Origin: Sorex araneus
Taxonomy: Eukaryota; Chordata; Mammalia; Eulipotyphla; Soricidae
Direction: 5' to 3'
Assembly (NCBI RefSeq): GCF_027595985.1
Contig: NC_073303.1
Coordinates: 19,042,770 to 19,106,769, forward strand
DNA length: 64,000 bases
The translations under genes and the position numbers were made by a program. Positions 43,977-56,151 of the stretch are shown here, piece after piece (the stretch's first letter is position 1; the number at the start of each line of letters is the position of its first letter). Under the pieces are notes generated by a model. The model had not been told where the DNA came from and searched no databases. It saw only the letters and a program-made list of their open reading frames with translations.

Positions 43977-45637
43977 ATAAATACTATAATAGTAATCGAG
44001 GCCTCCACAGACCTGGATCTCCACTGGGCTCTGGATAAGGATATCCTTTTAGGGACAAAGAGAAAGGCATCAGTAAGCAAAGTCTATTCATTCTCTATTT
44101 CCTGCATAGAAGATACAGAGAGGTTGAGGATTTCTGCCCAGGAAACCAGAAGTCCTCATTTCAAGTGGGAGCAAATTATAAGCCTCCCACCCCACCACTA
44201 CTGCCAAGATGCTCTAGATCTCACATTCACAGAGGAAAATTTTCATCTGTTTTTGTTGTTTGTTTGTTTGTTTTGACCTTCAAGGATTTCAAGAAAAATA
44301 ATTTGGGGTGGGAGGTGGAGGTGGGGAGCTCTTTTGTGTTTACTTTCTCTCTACAAATCTTATTTCTCCCTGATTTAATCTGTTCAAACCAAGACAAGAT
44401 GAGTCTGTTATCACACAGCAGCAGCAAGCCCACCCTTCAGTTCAGCCCTCAGTCCTTTACCCATTTCTCAGTCGGGAAAGTTGCTCTGAACATAGCACAA
44501 TTACCAGAGGCTTCAAGCTCCTTGGCAACATCTGTCAATGTCGTACTCCTGATTCCCAGTGCATTGATGTTTACACCAGTTCTGATGAATTTGATCAAAT
44601 TGTTGAAATTGTAGAGCTGCACAAAGAGAATACAGAGGCTGTAACCCAAACCTTTCATTTGACAGAAAAGAACAGGGGAAGCCGAAGGGATTGGGCAAAG
44701 ATAGGCAAGGAGTGAGTGGCAGAGCCAGGACATAAAGCCAAGTCTGGTTCATTGCTCTGTGCCACACAGTCTCAGAGTTGAAGTAGGCACAGTCGTATTT
44801 ACTCTTAATAACGTGGCTCTGCATTTAGAATCATTGAGGGCCGGATATGATTTGTAGACTAGCTTCTCAAGGATGAAAGGGGTCCCCACGTGAGTCTGGC
44901 AAAACTTAAAGCACTATATCACATCAGATACTTTCAGCTGCAAGCAGTCAAATCCAAGTCAAATGGCTTAATGCATAACTGCATTGGCTCATAGTTGTAG
45001 GTCTACACATAGGCCAGGTTTTTCACCTGACTTAGGGTTCTAAGTATGTCTCTTATGATCCCGTGGCTCTGTGATCCCAGTTCTTAACTCTGATGCTTTC
45101 TTCTCTCAAGGGAAATGGCATCATTAGTACCAGATTTCACATGGTATCAGTTCTCTATGAAGTCAGGGGAAGGAAGAGTATCTTCTATATTATTGTTAGG
45201 GGCAACCAAAGTTCCCAGGCGTCCTAATAAACTTCCCTTATATTCTAATGGTTGAACTGAGTCATGAAACCATACTTCAACAAATATACCCCTACAAGTG
45301 AAGGTTATACTTTGATGGATGTAGGTATGTATCCAGTCCCTGTTAAAGGGCATGGGATTTCCTTGATTAAACCTATCAGGTTTCATGCCCAGAGGGGTCA
45401 TATCAAATTATAGCATAATGGCAGTAAATAGCAAACAACATCAGACCAGCAGACAACCAGAATGAATTAAGACAGACATTCTCAAAATCCTCTAATGGTA
45501 CGTAGGGAGGATATTTTCTTTCATAGCACAGGAGTCTTCCATGACTTGCATTTATAGAACCGCAGTAGAGCACATGATCTCAGATTGGGAGGGACTTGAG
45601 GTAAAATGTGCGCCTGACTTAGTTCTCCCAACCTCAG
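43977..45637. other. Low-copy DNA with possible old repeats
   Basis: 'ctttcagctgcaagcagtca...aaatggcttaatgcataact' (44925-45100) resembles an old placental repeat, and 'gagtggcagagccaggacat' (44715) a MIR word. No gene recognised. Confidence 0.4.
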
Positions 45638-46185
45638 ATGATGATGGTAAACTTTATGATTCAGCTTGACTAGGCAAAGAGAGGGCCACGTAGCCAGAAA
45701 TGATTACTTCTGCACTTATCTTTGAGGGTGTTTCTAGCCTTTAAATTGATAAACTGAGTAAAAATTATTGCTCTCACCAATGACCAATGTGTGGGTGGGT
45801 AATATCCCATTCTCTTGAAAGTCCTGTAGAACAAGGGGTTAGAGGAAGGGGGAATCTTCTCTCCCTGCCTGAACTGGGACATCTATCATTTCTTCCCGTG
45901 GATATCAATTCTTCCAAATTCTCAGGCCTGTACACTCCTCTTGAACTAAACAACTGACTTTCCTGGATCTCCTGTTTGCAGATGGCAGATTGTGGGACTT
46001 CTCGGCCTTCTATAACCATGTGAGACAGTTTCTATAATAAAACTCTCTCCGTCTCCAGTTGGCATGGATAGATTTAGAGATAGATATAGCTATAGACATA
46101 GATATAGACATAGATATGGATATAGACGTCCAATGATCCAGTCGGTTCTGCTTCTCTGCAAAGCTCTAACTAATATACCATATTT
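45638..46185 (+). repeat. Ancient mammalian repeat (same family as 11160-11465)
   Basis: 'attcagcttgactaggcaaa', 'tgagggtgtttctagccttt', 'gaactgggacatctatcatt', 'gcagattgtgggacttctcg', 'taataaaactctctccgtct' and the end 'ggttctgcttctctgcaaag' are in the order of a common placental repeat. A (gatata)n tract at 46070-46130 sits where that family carries its simple repeat. Confidence 0.65.
46070..46130 (+). repeat. (GATATA)n simple repeat
   Basis: agatagatatagctatagacatagatatag-type units inside the old repeat. Confidence 0.88.
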
Positions 46186-46252
46186 AGGACGAATGACCAT
46201 CTATCCATGACAGGATGCTTCTTGAGCTCTGAGAAAGCCTCTTTTATAATAG

Positions 46253-46452
46253 GATTTCTTGAATTTTTTTTTCCCTTTTGGGTCACACCCGGCAATACAC
46301 AGGGGTTACTCCTGGCTTTGCACTCAGGAATTACTCCTGGCGGTGCTCGGTGCTCAGGAGACCATATGGGAAGGTGGGAATCAAACCCTGGTCAGCCGCA
46401 TGCAAGGCAAATGCCCTACCCGCTATACTATTGCTTCTGCCCGATTTCTTGA
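46253..46452 (-). mobile_element. SINE-A, antisense, with target-site duplication
   Basis: tttcccttttgggtcacacc, cactcaggaattactcctgg, a short tandem duplication ggtgctcggtgctc, head cgctatactattgcttctgc. Exact 10-bp duplication gatttcttga at 46253-46262 and 46443-46452. Confidence 0.95.
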
Positions 46453-46659
46453 CTTTGTTCCTTTCTTTGAAATTCTCCTTCCAAACCCCTCACCTTGCTA
46501 CTATCATCATTACCTCTCATCCATTCCTAATATAACTAATCTTTAGTTTAATCAATTATTTTTCAAGATATACTCTAGTCAAAACAAAACAGAAAGAAAA
46601 TTTATGTTCCTAAGACAATAAGTTTATAGCATTATGAATGAAAGACATTAGAAGGTGGA

Positions 46660-46838
46660 TTTTTCTTTTTGCTTTTTGGGTCACACCTGGCAATGCACAG
46701 GGGTTACTCCTGGCTCTGCACTCCTGCACTCAGGAATTACTCCTGGCGGTGCTCAGGGCATATGGGGTGGTGGGAATCAAACCCGGGTCGGCCGCATGGA
46801 AGGCAAACGCCCTACCCACCATGCTATCGCTCCAGCCC
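46660..46838 (-). mobile_element. SINE-A, antisense
   Basis: ttttgctttttgggtcacac, tandem duplication ctgcactcctgcactc, gcatatggggtggtgggaat, head ccatgctatcgctccagccc. Flanking gaaggtgg/cgaggtgg may be the target-site duplication. Confidence 0.94.
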
Positions 46839-46839
46839 C

Positions 46840-48551
46840 GAGGTGGTTTTTTCAAACTTCGAAATTTCCTTAGTACTTAGTTTCACTACTCTATTTTCTG
46901 TTTTTGAGACAAGTTTCAAAAGATTTGGGGTTCTTCCCTAGTCAGCTCTATAATGGGCCTTAAACACATTGCTAAATGCTTGTGTACTGAACAAGTCTGA
47001 TGAACAGATGAAGGTCACACAGCTAGTTATTTCAAGAGGAAAAACAAGAACTGAGGTTGCGCTTTCTTAGATTTCTCTATAGTAGAAAAAGAGACCATGT
47101 AATACTGCCTTTAAAATCACTCCATGTAATTTTATCATTTCTTTCCTAAAAGCTCATTAAAGGGTTTTGTAGAGGATTTCTCCCTTACCATTCATATTTC
47201 ACTGGGAAGAAATTGGTTTTTCCTTTTCTTGTCTTTTTTCAAAAAAACGACTTCACTGAAGAACAGTGAAGTCACCTCCTTAATAGTTGCTTTCAGTTTC
47301 CGCCTCATCTAATTTGCTTTTCAGATCAATAGTTAAATTTTCCAAGCCTCACTCCAAGGCAAAGAAACTGCGGCTAGCTTTGTCAACAGCAAATAAAACA
47401 CGGGTAACTACTTTGCAGTCAGAATGTGTATTCATCTTTCAGCATCTATTATGAATCTATTATGAATCAAGCTATACTTGGCATATCTGTGAAAGAGCGT
47501 GTGAAGCTTTCTTGCAGAACAAAAAAACAATAACACTCATATTCATGGATTTGATATTCTGGGATAGCCATATGTGACGAGTGTGTCTTCAAAATATTTT
47601 ATTCTGTTGATACAGAGAAGGTTTGAAAATGTTGTTTTCTTGGCCTCTGATGTTCAAGGAGGCTAAAGAGTTGGCAGCCTGGATTGTTTTCTCTTATTCA
47701 TATGCAGAACTTATCACCCAAACACCCTCCTGACATAACATTTGATCATGTCTTCAAGAGCAAAAGTATGTGCCCTGTTTTTCAGGGGTCACAAGAACCA
47801 CTCCTCTTTAACAGAACCTGATTATTAATAAATTATGGATCAAACCAATGCCCGAATAGCAAGAAGGTTCTTTTTTTCCAATGGGACCAAGGAATTAAAT
47901 TAGATTCTTCTGCCTCTGAATTAAGTTGCGTGTGTCAACATAAGGATATAGTACGTCACAGATATATATTTAAAATTTCATCCAGTTACAGACAAGACTT
48001 AAGGCCGGTTACACTGAGATTTGTAGAAAATAGCAAAAATAAAACAGGTGAAAGAAGGGAGGAGAAAAACGATGCCATTGTATAAAGTTTATATGGAATT
48101 TGAGATGCAGAACATTCAGTTGATGATGGAACTTTTTACCTAAGCAATGAGCATAGGTAGCTCTTGTTTTTGCAAAACAAAGCAAACACAAATCAAAACT
48201 TTAAAGTCAGAGAACTGAAGGTTCTAGTATTTACATTTCAAAAGTAGTTTTCGCCCCAAGCACTGCCAGTGCTGTTGGTCCAGAGTGGCCACTAGCACCA
48301 GTTGTCTTGAAGCAACACTATGTCTTTGAGCCTGAGATTCAACTGTCGGTTCAGAATCTCTGCGGGGAACCCTGGTCCCCTGAGCACTACTTAAGAGACT
48401 TCCCTAAAAATATGTATAGTTTTTTGTTTACAAAACAATTGATCATATGGTTCTTTAAAATAGTGAGGTTTTTGCATACCATCCAACAACTACCTTCCTA
48501 GGAATTTATCCAGAAGATATAAAAATACTAATTTAAAAGAATATTTGTTGG
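46840..48551. other. Low-copy noncoding DNA
   Basis: A MIR word (ggtcacacagctagttattt, 47015) is the only recognised trace. No gene. Confidence 0.45.
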
Positions 48552-48710
48552 AAATGGAAGAATAGTACATCCATTAGTGTGCTTGCTTTGCATGCTGCTG
48601 GATCGGGGTTCAATCCCTGGCACCAGATATGGTCCCCTAGACACTGCCTGCAGTGAAACTGCGTGCAGAGTCAGGAGTAAGGTCTGAGCACTGCTGGGTG
48701 CTGCAAACAC
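48552..48710 (+). mobile_element. SINE-A ending in a CA repeat
   Basis: Head atggaagaatagtacatcca, B box gggttcaatccctgg, ccagatatggtcccctagac, agcactgctgggtgctgcaa. The 3' end becomes (CA)n where an A-rich tail is expected. Confidence 0.85.
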
Positions 48711-48716
48711 ACCACA

Positions 48717-48753
<37 letters not shown>
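48709..48753 (+). repeat. (CA)n microsatellite at a SINE 3' end
   Basis: caccacaccac followed by about 17 CA units. Confidence 0.95.
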
Positions 48754-48754
<1 letters not shown>

Positions 48755-49978
48755 CCACATGGACAAAGGGGGAAGATGAAACAAAAGGAAGAAGTAGTTG
48801 CTGGGTAAGAAAGAGGCAACACAACTAATCCTGGAACCAAATATATCTGAGCATCAGAAATGTCCGGAAATGTCCAATAAAAGGCACCACCAAGGAAGGT
48901 CTCAGGGAAGAAAGAGAAGCTGCCATTTCACCGTCTATATTTATATTTCAAGTGGAGATATTCTGTGGTTTGTTCCCCTTCAAGACTTGTCTCTAACCTT
49001 CATTCTAATGATAAATGTTAGAGTTGTTTCCAAAGAGTGATTAACCAACCCATCATGCAGAAGTTCCCAGGTAGTCTTGGAATTTCTAAACCTCCTAAGG
49101 GCAGTCTGGCTATATGTTCTCTTCATGCTATTTTCACCATCTGGTTCACCAGCTATTTGACTGTGTATGTGTGTGTGCACATGTGTGGATATGTGTGTCT
49201 GTGTCTGGTGTGAAAAAATAACCTGTGTCAACTAAAAAGTAAGCTACATGAAAGCCTTGAACAGCTGAATTAAAAAATCTGTGTCTTTAAATTATTTTTC
49301 TGCTGAAAGTTTTTTTGTAATTTATTTTTGCATTTATTGTCGGATAATGATGTACTACAGAAAGATATAAAACACAAGCTGTCTCTTATTCTGTTTGGTG
49401 ATAAAATGCTCAATTAAAAACAGGTTATGTTGCCTGCCCTTGGCATCCTGAGCTGATATCGTATTGTTCAGAATAGTACATGTCACCCTAAATAATTTCA
49501 GATGCATCTGTTTTATTAGTAGGTGCTAATTAAACATGCATCTTGTAGAGTGACTTTACATCAGATCATTTTGCAGTTTCCTGTATTATTTATGTAACAC
49601 TTTGAGATCTGTGGGTCCCAAATCCTTCTAGAAACTTTTCCTCTTAAAATTATTAATGGAAAGTGAAGTCCCTCTCTAGTGGTATTTTCAAGATATGCTA
49701 AGAAAAAATATTCTAGTGCAAGGTTTTTAATCAAAGTAGAAAAGTTTTACTAATCTTTACTATGTTATCCATTTCTCTGAAAGCTTATAAGCCAACACAG
49801 GTGCTACTTATTAGAGTAATGTTCTCTTTTAATTGGCTCATTCCAGAAATCCATCCAGCCCTTCCATAGGGGGCAAAATACCCATGCACCTGAGCCTTAG
49901 TATAAAGATGTGAGTTCTCTAGTGGCTGGGAACTGTGACTTTGAGTGCTGTGTATGGCACGAGAAATTATAAAACCTT
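48754..49978. other. Low-copy DNA, conserved-element candidate at 49300-49620
   Basis: No repeat or gene recognised. 49300-49620 is AT-rich and free of simple repeats, with several TAAT/ATTA words (ctaattaaacatgcatcttg), a look shared by developmental enhancers. That reading is only a guess. Confidence 0.35.
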
Positions 49979-50168
49979 ATCCAACCTTGGTCCCTCTCAG
50001 AGAGCCTGGCAAGCTACCGAGAGTATCCCACCTGCACGGCAGAGCCTGGCAAGCTCCCCATGGCGTACTCAATATGCCAGAAACAGTAACAACCAGTCTC
50101 ACAATGGAGACGTTACTGGTGCCCACTCAAGCAAATCGATGAACAACGGGATGACTGTGATCCAACCT
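49979..50168 (+). mobile_element. SINE-B, head-less, with target-site duplication
   Basis: Insert 49988-50159 starts at the body (tccctctcagagagcctggc), runs to actcaatatgccagaaacag and ends ttactggtgcccactcaagc...aacgggatgactg. Exact 9-bp duplication atccaacct at 49979-49987 and 50160-50168. Confidence 0.94.
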
Positions 50169-51997
50169 CATCTGTGAAGGACTGTTTCCTGGTCTCCTTT
50201 CACCTTCTCTTCAAATGCAACTTTTAACCATTCATTGTTCAGAAATGACCACCACCTGTTCCTTCTACTTGTTCTACAGAGCTCTACCACTATGTGGGTT
50301 CATCATTCAACTCATCCATTCTTTGGAAATTTTCAGCGAAATTCCCCAACCACTCTGGGCCTTGCTTTCTTTTATGACGACAATAACTAAATCAACATTT
50401 CTCAGAGCTTCATGTCCATACATGAAAAAAAAATCCTAGTAATAGAAGCTTCTGATGCTCTTGCTTCATAAAACATCTTAGCATTTCAAAGTTTTTTAAA
50501 AAATCCTACAGCAAATATTCTTGTTTGGCTTTGTGTAACTTGATGTTTCATAACTTATTTCTATCTCAAAACTTTTCTCCTTGTAATATATTGTACCCTT
50601 CAGAACTAGTGAGAAAAAAAAATAGTTTTGTACAGGTAAATAGCATCAACTTATAGGAAAAGGACACTAGACTTTGGTGAAATCATATTGTAGCATAAAC
50701 ATGAGTTAAACTAAAATGCTGCTGACCAGAAACCTATATAGTTGTAAACCAATGTCAGTCCCCTATAAAGTGTTGGTAAAATAATTATTATAACCCTAAT
50801 AGAACCTCTACGATTCCCTTCTGTTACTCGATTCCTCCTCTAACCAAGAATTCAATGCTTAAATCTCAGCTCAGTTCAATTAAACGACTGCATTTAGTCA
50901 AGAGTACAAAAAGAAAAAAAGAAAAAAAAACAACCTTACTTGAACTTGAATCTTAGTGACAGTTCTGCCCACCAGTCACATAGTTCATGGCATTTAACAC
51001 ACTCACATACCAAGTACAGTATGCTAAAGCTTTTAAAGAATGACTAATACTCCACTGTGATAGGACAGACGCTTGGGGCTTAAGCCAAATCTTGTAAATT
51101 TAGCCAAGAATATCAGAGCAACTCCTTCTGTTACCCTAAATGTCAGGGACTCTTACATTTTCATGAAGAACATGCAGGTCTTGGTTTTTAAAGGTCTTAT
51201 ATGAGCACTTTCATTGAAAATCATAAGATTTGTCTTATGATGAACATAAGCTGAGAAGATGAACACTACAGTTAGTTAGATGTATATGAAAATAGTCCTA
51301 GAAGTTCCAGAGGGCATTTAGAGTGCAGATTTGACCAAATCTCAGCACTTTTCGGGGTTTCGTTTGCATATTTCAAGACTAATAGGACCATTTTGTCCTA
51401 CAATCAATTTTAAAATAAATTATAAAGCTGGTTCTCCTGATGCTGAGCTAAATAACCTATGCACTAGTTGAAAGCCCCCAAAGTCTTGCTGAGTTTAAAG
51501 ATTATCCTTTATGTCTTTCCCTATAAACTTCATTATATAAGCTTGAAATAATCTCCTTTCCTAAAGGAGGGAAAAAACAGAGAAAAGTTAGTTCTTTTTC
51601 CTCTGTCTAGCCTATTCAATTATTGCTATGCTTCTATTGTAGAGTGGAATCCATAAGACAATATATAGAAAGAAACATAATCTTGAGATATCAATATACC
51701 TAACATTTTATAATTAATTCTGACTCTCTGACCCATCTTGTTCCAATTTATTTGCTGAGTTATATCCTCTTGCCTTGGTTTTGATTTCTGATTTCATTGT
51801 GTTCTGACAGCTCAACTGTTTTCAGATAAATGGCGTCCATGTTTACCTTCCTATTATTGTTTTATTCTGCCTTGGTTTAAGATTTCTAGCTTGGGAAGCT
51901 AGAAATACTGAATACTGAATTCAACAAAAATTATAACACAATACTACATAAATAAGTCCTTTTGGAGGTGCTGGGGCTTAGAAGATTAACAAGGGAT
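50169..51997. other. Low-copy noncoding DNA
   Basis: AT-rich. No repeat or gene recognised apart from the small hairpin at 51882-51906. Confidence 0.5.
51882..51906. repeat. Perfect 11-bp inverted repeat, 3-nt loop
   Basis: atttctagctt (51882-51892), ggg, aagctagaaat (51896-51906). A short tight hairpin of unknown role. Confidence 0.9.
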
Positions 51998-52001
51998 GTT
52001 G

Positions 52002-52062
52002 TGCGCACGCACACACACACACACACACACACATACACACACATACACATACACACATACCA
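52002..52062 (+). repeat. (CA)n microsatellite
   Basis: Starts gcgcacgcacac, about 12 clean CA units, then cacatacacac interruptions. Confidence 0.94.
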
Positions 52063-53281
52063 TGAAGTATGTGACAATTAGGTTGAGTCATCTTGCAACT
52101 AAATGGACCATTTGAGTAAAACTCGTTCACAAGCCATCTGGGTATAGTTTCATGGACTTGCCTTCACTATGAACTCTTGCCACTACGGATTCTCAGTTCA
52201 GTTCTCAATTCTGAAAAGACTTCCCTGACTTTGCAAGTCTAAAAAGTGTCTTCCTGAATTTACATAGTGCTGAGATGTACTGAGTGCCAGTAGTACTGTT
52301 GTCTTGAATTCAATTGATTATCTCATTGGCTCTATTTTTACACAGGTATAGTCTTTCCAGCTAGATGGGAACTGTGTGTCTAAATGTTGTATATAGTAAC
52401 AAGCAGACATTCTCATAGATTCTGCCAGGTAGATTGTGTGGTGAAGGCAAAGAGGCATCCAAGTGAATTTGAAATTGAGCTGAAGCATGAATGTTAAAAG
52501 GGATTGATGGGCAAGGAAGAAGGAATTTAGGAGTTGGGTGAGGAAGATAAACAGGAGACATTCAACTTGCTATTCTCAGAACCTGGTTTAAACTAAACCA
52601 GACCCTTTGCTCCACAAGGCTTTTAAAATTGCTTTCCTCATTACATAATTCTCTTCCTATTACATAAATGATATGAGTCTCCCAAGAATTCCTAATGCTC
52701 CCATAAAACAAAGGTTCAAGGAATTTAGATGTAGAGCCCATCTTAAACAGCTTGTAATAATGTTTAACTATGCTGAAGAAAGTTCTACTCAGAGGTTCCT
52801 CCCTCACTCCCCTAACTCAACTCAGGCCTCAATGGTTTTTGGGAATTGGAGACTTGTGTTCCAAAAAGCATGGTGCCCTACTTAGAATAGTTGTAAAGTC
52901 AGACATGCTTCTTATTATTGCGAGCAGCAATTTCAACTCTTTTTGAAATAATTTATGCTTGGGAGTGATTAGCTGCCCTCTTTACATATTCATAGCTTTT
53001 TACTAATCTATTCCATGTTGTTATGTTCTTCCCAGTTTAAAATATCTTTTTAAAAGGGGTAGGTAGTAGTTTCTTATGGTAATGTTTGATTAACCCCAAT
53101 AAATACTTCTGTAAATTGTTTGCTTTCAAAGACATAAATATACATGTGTAAGAGTTTTCTTTAAAAATAATTACAGTGGTACCCATATTATTTTATAAGT
53201 CAAAATACTTCTAAACACCTGAATCCTCCCTCCAGTATGGATCTGACTGTATACTAAGGAAAATCTCATCATCTTATTTTT
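52063..53281. other. Low-copy noncoding DNA
   Basis: Nothing recognised. Confidence 0.5.
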
Positions 53282-53289
53282 ATTTATTT

Positions 53290-53320
<31 letters not shown>
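53290..53320 (+). repeat. (GT)n microsatellite at an antisense SINE 3' end
   Basis: 15 GT units directly before the antisense SINE-A tail side. Confidence 0.95.
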
Positions 53321-53321
<1 letters not shown>

Positions 53322-53458
53322 GGAGGTACACATGTAGAAGTGTTCAAATTTCACTCCCAGATTGATACTTGGGGGTGTTTCCTGGTGGTGCTCAGGGAAC
53401 CATAAGGTGCCAGGGATAGAAACAAGGCCTCTCTCGAGCAAAAACGTGCTCCAGCCAC
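53321..53458 (-). mobile_element. Degraded SINE-A, antisense
   Basis: ttcactcccagattgatact, tttcctggtggtgctcaggg, aaccataaggtgccagggat, worn head gcaaaaacgtgctccagcca. Confidence 0.75.
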
Positions 53459-55096
53459 TAAATTTTGTCTTCTGCCCTGATTATCTTATTTTCAATTGAC
53501 AGTTTAAGTCCTTTCATTGCAAATGTCTTAATTCTTCAGAGCCAGGACAATTTTCCTTCCTCAGTAATTATAAGCAGGGGTAAATACATATCCATTTAGT
53601 AGAATTTTGAGTCCGAGTACAAAAACAATCAATGAGAACTTCATGAACCCTACCTCATAATATAACAGATGACAGATCTGCAAGTAGCTCTCTGGGAAAA
53701 TCCTTCAAGTTTTACAAAAGGATTTTCCTTTAAGTTTACTAAACTCTAAATCCTTTAGGTTGCCTACAACTGCAGAACGTCTAGGAATCAAAGCATGAGG
53801 ATGTAACATGTGTTCTTGTGCCATCCAATGGGTGAGAAGGTTTAGAAATAGTGCCCCAGAACTGCCCTGTGCGTGCAGCATATAAATTTCATATCCTCTC
53901 TCTGGGTCCCAGCTTCCTTTACTAAAGAAGGGATACTGAGGTGTGCTTCCTCTTTATCCATCAAGTGAGCTACGAGGATAAGTGTGATGCTTTTGGAATT
54001 AACTACAAACCCTTCAGAGTCAAGTCCAAGAGAGACTTGTCCAAAGTTTTCCTCCCTCTGTTCATAGATTTTTGTTAACCCCATCCCACCAGATGTGGGT
54101 CATCCATCCTGGGTGACAGACCACTTTTGGAAGAGGTTCCTAATCCTCCTCCATCCCCACCCCCTGCCTTTAATCCAGTCTTTTTCAGTGTTCTTTGAAA
54201 GCCCCAGGATGGCATTGGTTCAATGCTCTGTTCAACAACTTTTTGATTCATATTCAGAAGTACTAGAGCAGATCCTCTGTCTTCAGTTTGCATGAGAAAG
54301 AAATATATAAAGGCGGTATAAATGGCAAAATTCTATTCTACTGTAAAGTAGCCACTGCACAGTTCATTTCAGAAAATTATCCATCAGGTTCTTAAATTCC
54401 CTTTACGGCTTTTACAGTAATGGGGAAATTACTGTACTTTGAAAGCACCCAGTCCAGATTCAGATAACTATTTAGATAACAGCTGAACTAGAATCCAGGT
54501 CCCTGTCTCTCTTCAGAGTGCAGTCCAAATGCTATTCCTTGTGTCATACAGAAGCCTAATTGCCCTTTCACATAATAATTTAAAAGTTAGTTAAATACAT
54601 GTTTTCTTTTCTGGAGAATTGCTTTTTTTCTATTGCTTCTCAAAGACCTAGTTCTTCATTGCCCCATTTTCTTCTCTATAAATACCTTCAGTTTACTAGC
54701 TTGTTTGTAATAATAAAAAATAATAACTGCTAATATTCAATTAATAATCTGCCAGCTCCTTGACAAGATTCTCTTGAGTGATTTGTGAGATGCTTACTAA
54801 AGACCCAAATACAGACCAACGATGAAGATTCCAGGCATGGTGTATTTCTTTACCTACATGCCTGATGCACTGGCAAGAAAGGCAGTCCATTTTGTTGAAC
54901 AAGATTTGTTTTTAGAGAATCAGTGCTTGCTCCAGGTGATCACTATGTCTTCTCATAAATAATCCACTCTAGCTTCTTGCCCACAATTCATTTTGATTTA
55001 CTCAGAATAACAACTCAGATTTTGGGTGTTCCCTTGTTCTCTAGAATTCCTTATGAAGGATGACAATGATGACAATCTCTATCATTTATCATCTCT
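53459..55096. other. Low-copy noncoding DNA
   Basis: No repeat or gene recognised. Confidence 0.5.
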
Positions 55097-55324
55097 ATCT
55101 TCCCATACATGGAAGAGCCTGGCAAGATATCCGTGGAGAACTCGATATGCCAAAAACGGTAACAACGACAGTCTTCATTCCCCTGACCCTGAAAGAGCCC
55201 CCAATACACCATTGGGCTACACTAGCACTCAACAGGGACTAATGGAGACGTTACTGGTGCCCACTTGAGCAAATCAATAAACAACAGGATGACAGTGATA
55301 CAGTGATACAGTGATCTTCCCATA
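55097..55324 (+). mobile_element. SINE-B long form ('C'), 5'-truncated, target-site duplication
   Basis: Insert 55108-55313 starts in the body (tggaagagcctggcaagata), then ctcgatatgccaaaaacggt, then the extra module (cattcccctgaccctgaaag, gcccccaatacaccattggg, caacagggactaatggagac). Tail ttactggtgcccacttgagc and (acagtgat)3. Exact 11-bp duplication atcttcccata at 55097-55107 and 55314-55324. In this copy the module differs in its second half from that at 11.5 and 56.0 kb. Confidence 0.94.
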
Positions 55325-55413
55325 AAAGAAGAAAGGAGATAGTCATTGAGGTTGAAGGATAAATGCATTTGAATCTGGGTCCTATTACTGTGTAAGCCCA
55401 TTTTTCTGAGATC

Positions 55414-56151
55414 CTATAATTCTTTTAAATAAAACTAGTTGTGTTTCCCTCCTCCTCCCCAGCAGAGCCTCGACAGTTGAGGACCTCTGGAACCCAGCCA
55501 CAGCCATGCTCAGGGCCACTCTCCACATGTTCAGATGAGCCTCACTCATGGGGGAGCCAGCAGAGGAACCCGGTGTGAGGGACCGAGGGCCGAGATCTCC
55601 AAGGCTGCTCGGATCGAGACTGGGCCTCTTCCATCCAGATCCCCCATTTTACAGTAGCTAGGCAGTCACACCCAGAGACTGTCCCCAGTGCCGTGTAATC
55701 CCATCAACGGCCAACATCCAGAGGCTATAAAACCAAGCTCCCGAAAGCGACATCTAATAGCCTAGTTTTCCCTCTTGGAGAACCTGACAAGCTACCAAGA
55801 GTCTATTGCCCACTTGGGAGAGCCTGGCAAGCTCCCCATGGCATATTCATATCCGAAATACATTAACAGGTATATATATACCTTTCAGAGAGCCCGGCAA
55901 GCTACCGAGAATATCCCGCCTGCACAGCAGAGCCTGGCAAGCTACCCCTGACGTATTCAATATGCCAAAAACAGTAACAATAGGTCTCAATTCTCTGAAC
56001 CTGAAAGAGCCTCCAATCATTGGGAAAGATGAGTAAGGAGAGGCTGCTAAAATCTCAGGGCTGATTGTAGTAGAGATGTTACTGGTGCCTGCTCGAGTAA
56101 ATCGACGAACAACGGGATGATTCTGACAGTGACAGTGACTATAATTCTTTT
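55414..56151 (+). mobile_element. 712-bp composite non-autonomous retroposon with SINE-C 3' half
   Basis: An exact 13-bp duplication ctataattctttt at 55414-55426 and 56139-56151 brackets 55427-56138 as one insertion. Order: GC-rich 5' part (about 55440-55765: agcagagcctcgacagttga, gtgagggaccgagggccgag, ggctataaaaccaagctccc). First SINE-B body unit (55771-55860, ccctcttggagaacctgaca). A short atatatata spacer. Second body unit (55882-55970, agagcccggcaagctaccga). The extra C module (cctccaatcattgggaaaga, gagaggctgctaaaatctca). RTE tail (gatgttactggtgcctgctc). No tRNA head is seen. It may be an internally deleted RTE LINE whose 5' part supplied the SINE-B body. Confidence 0.88.
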
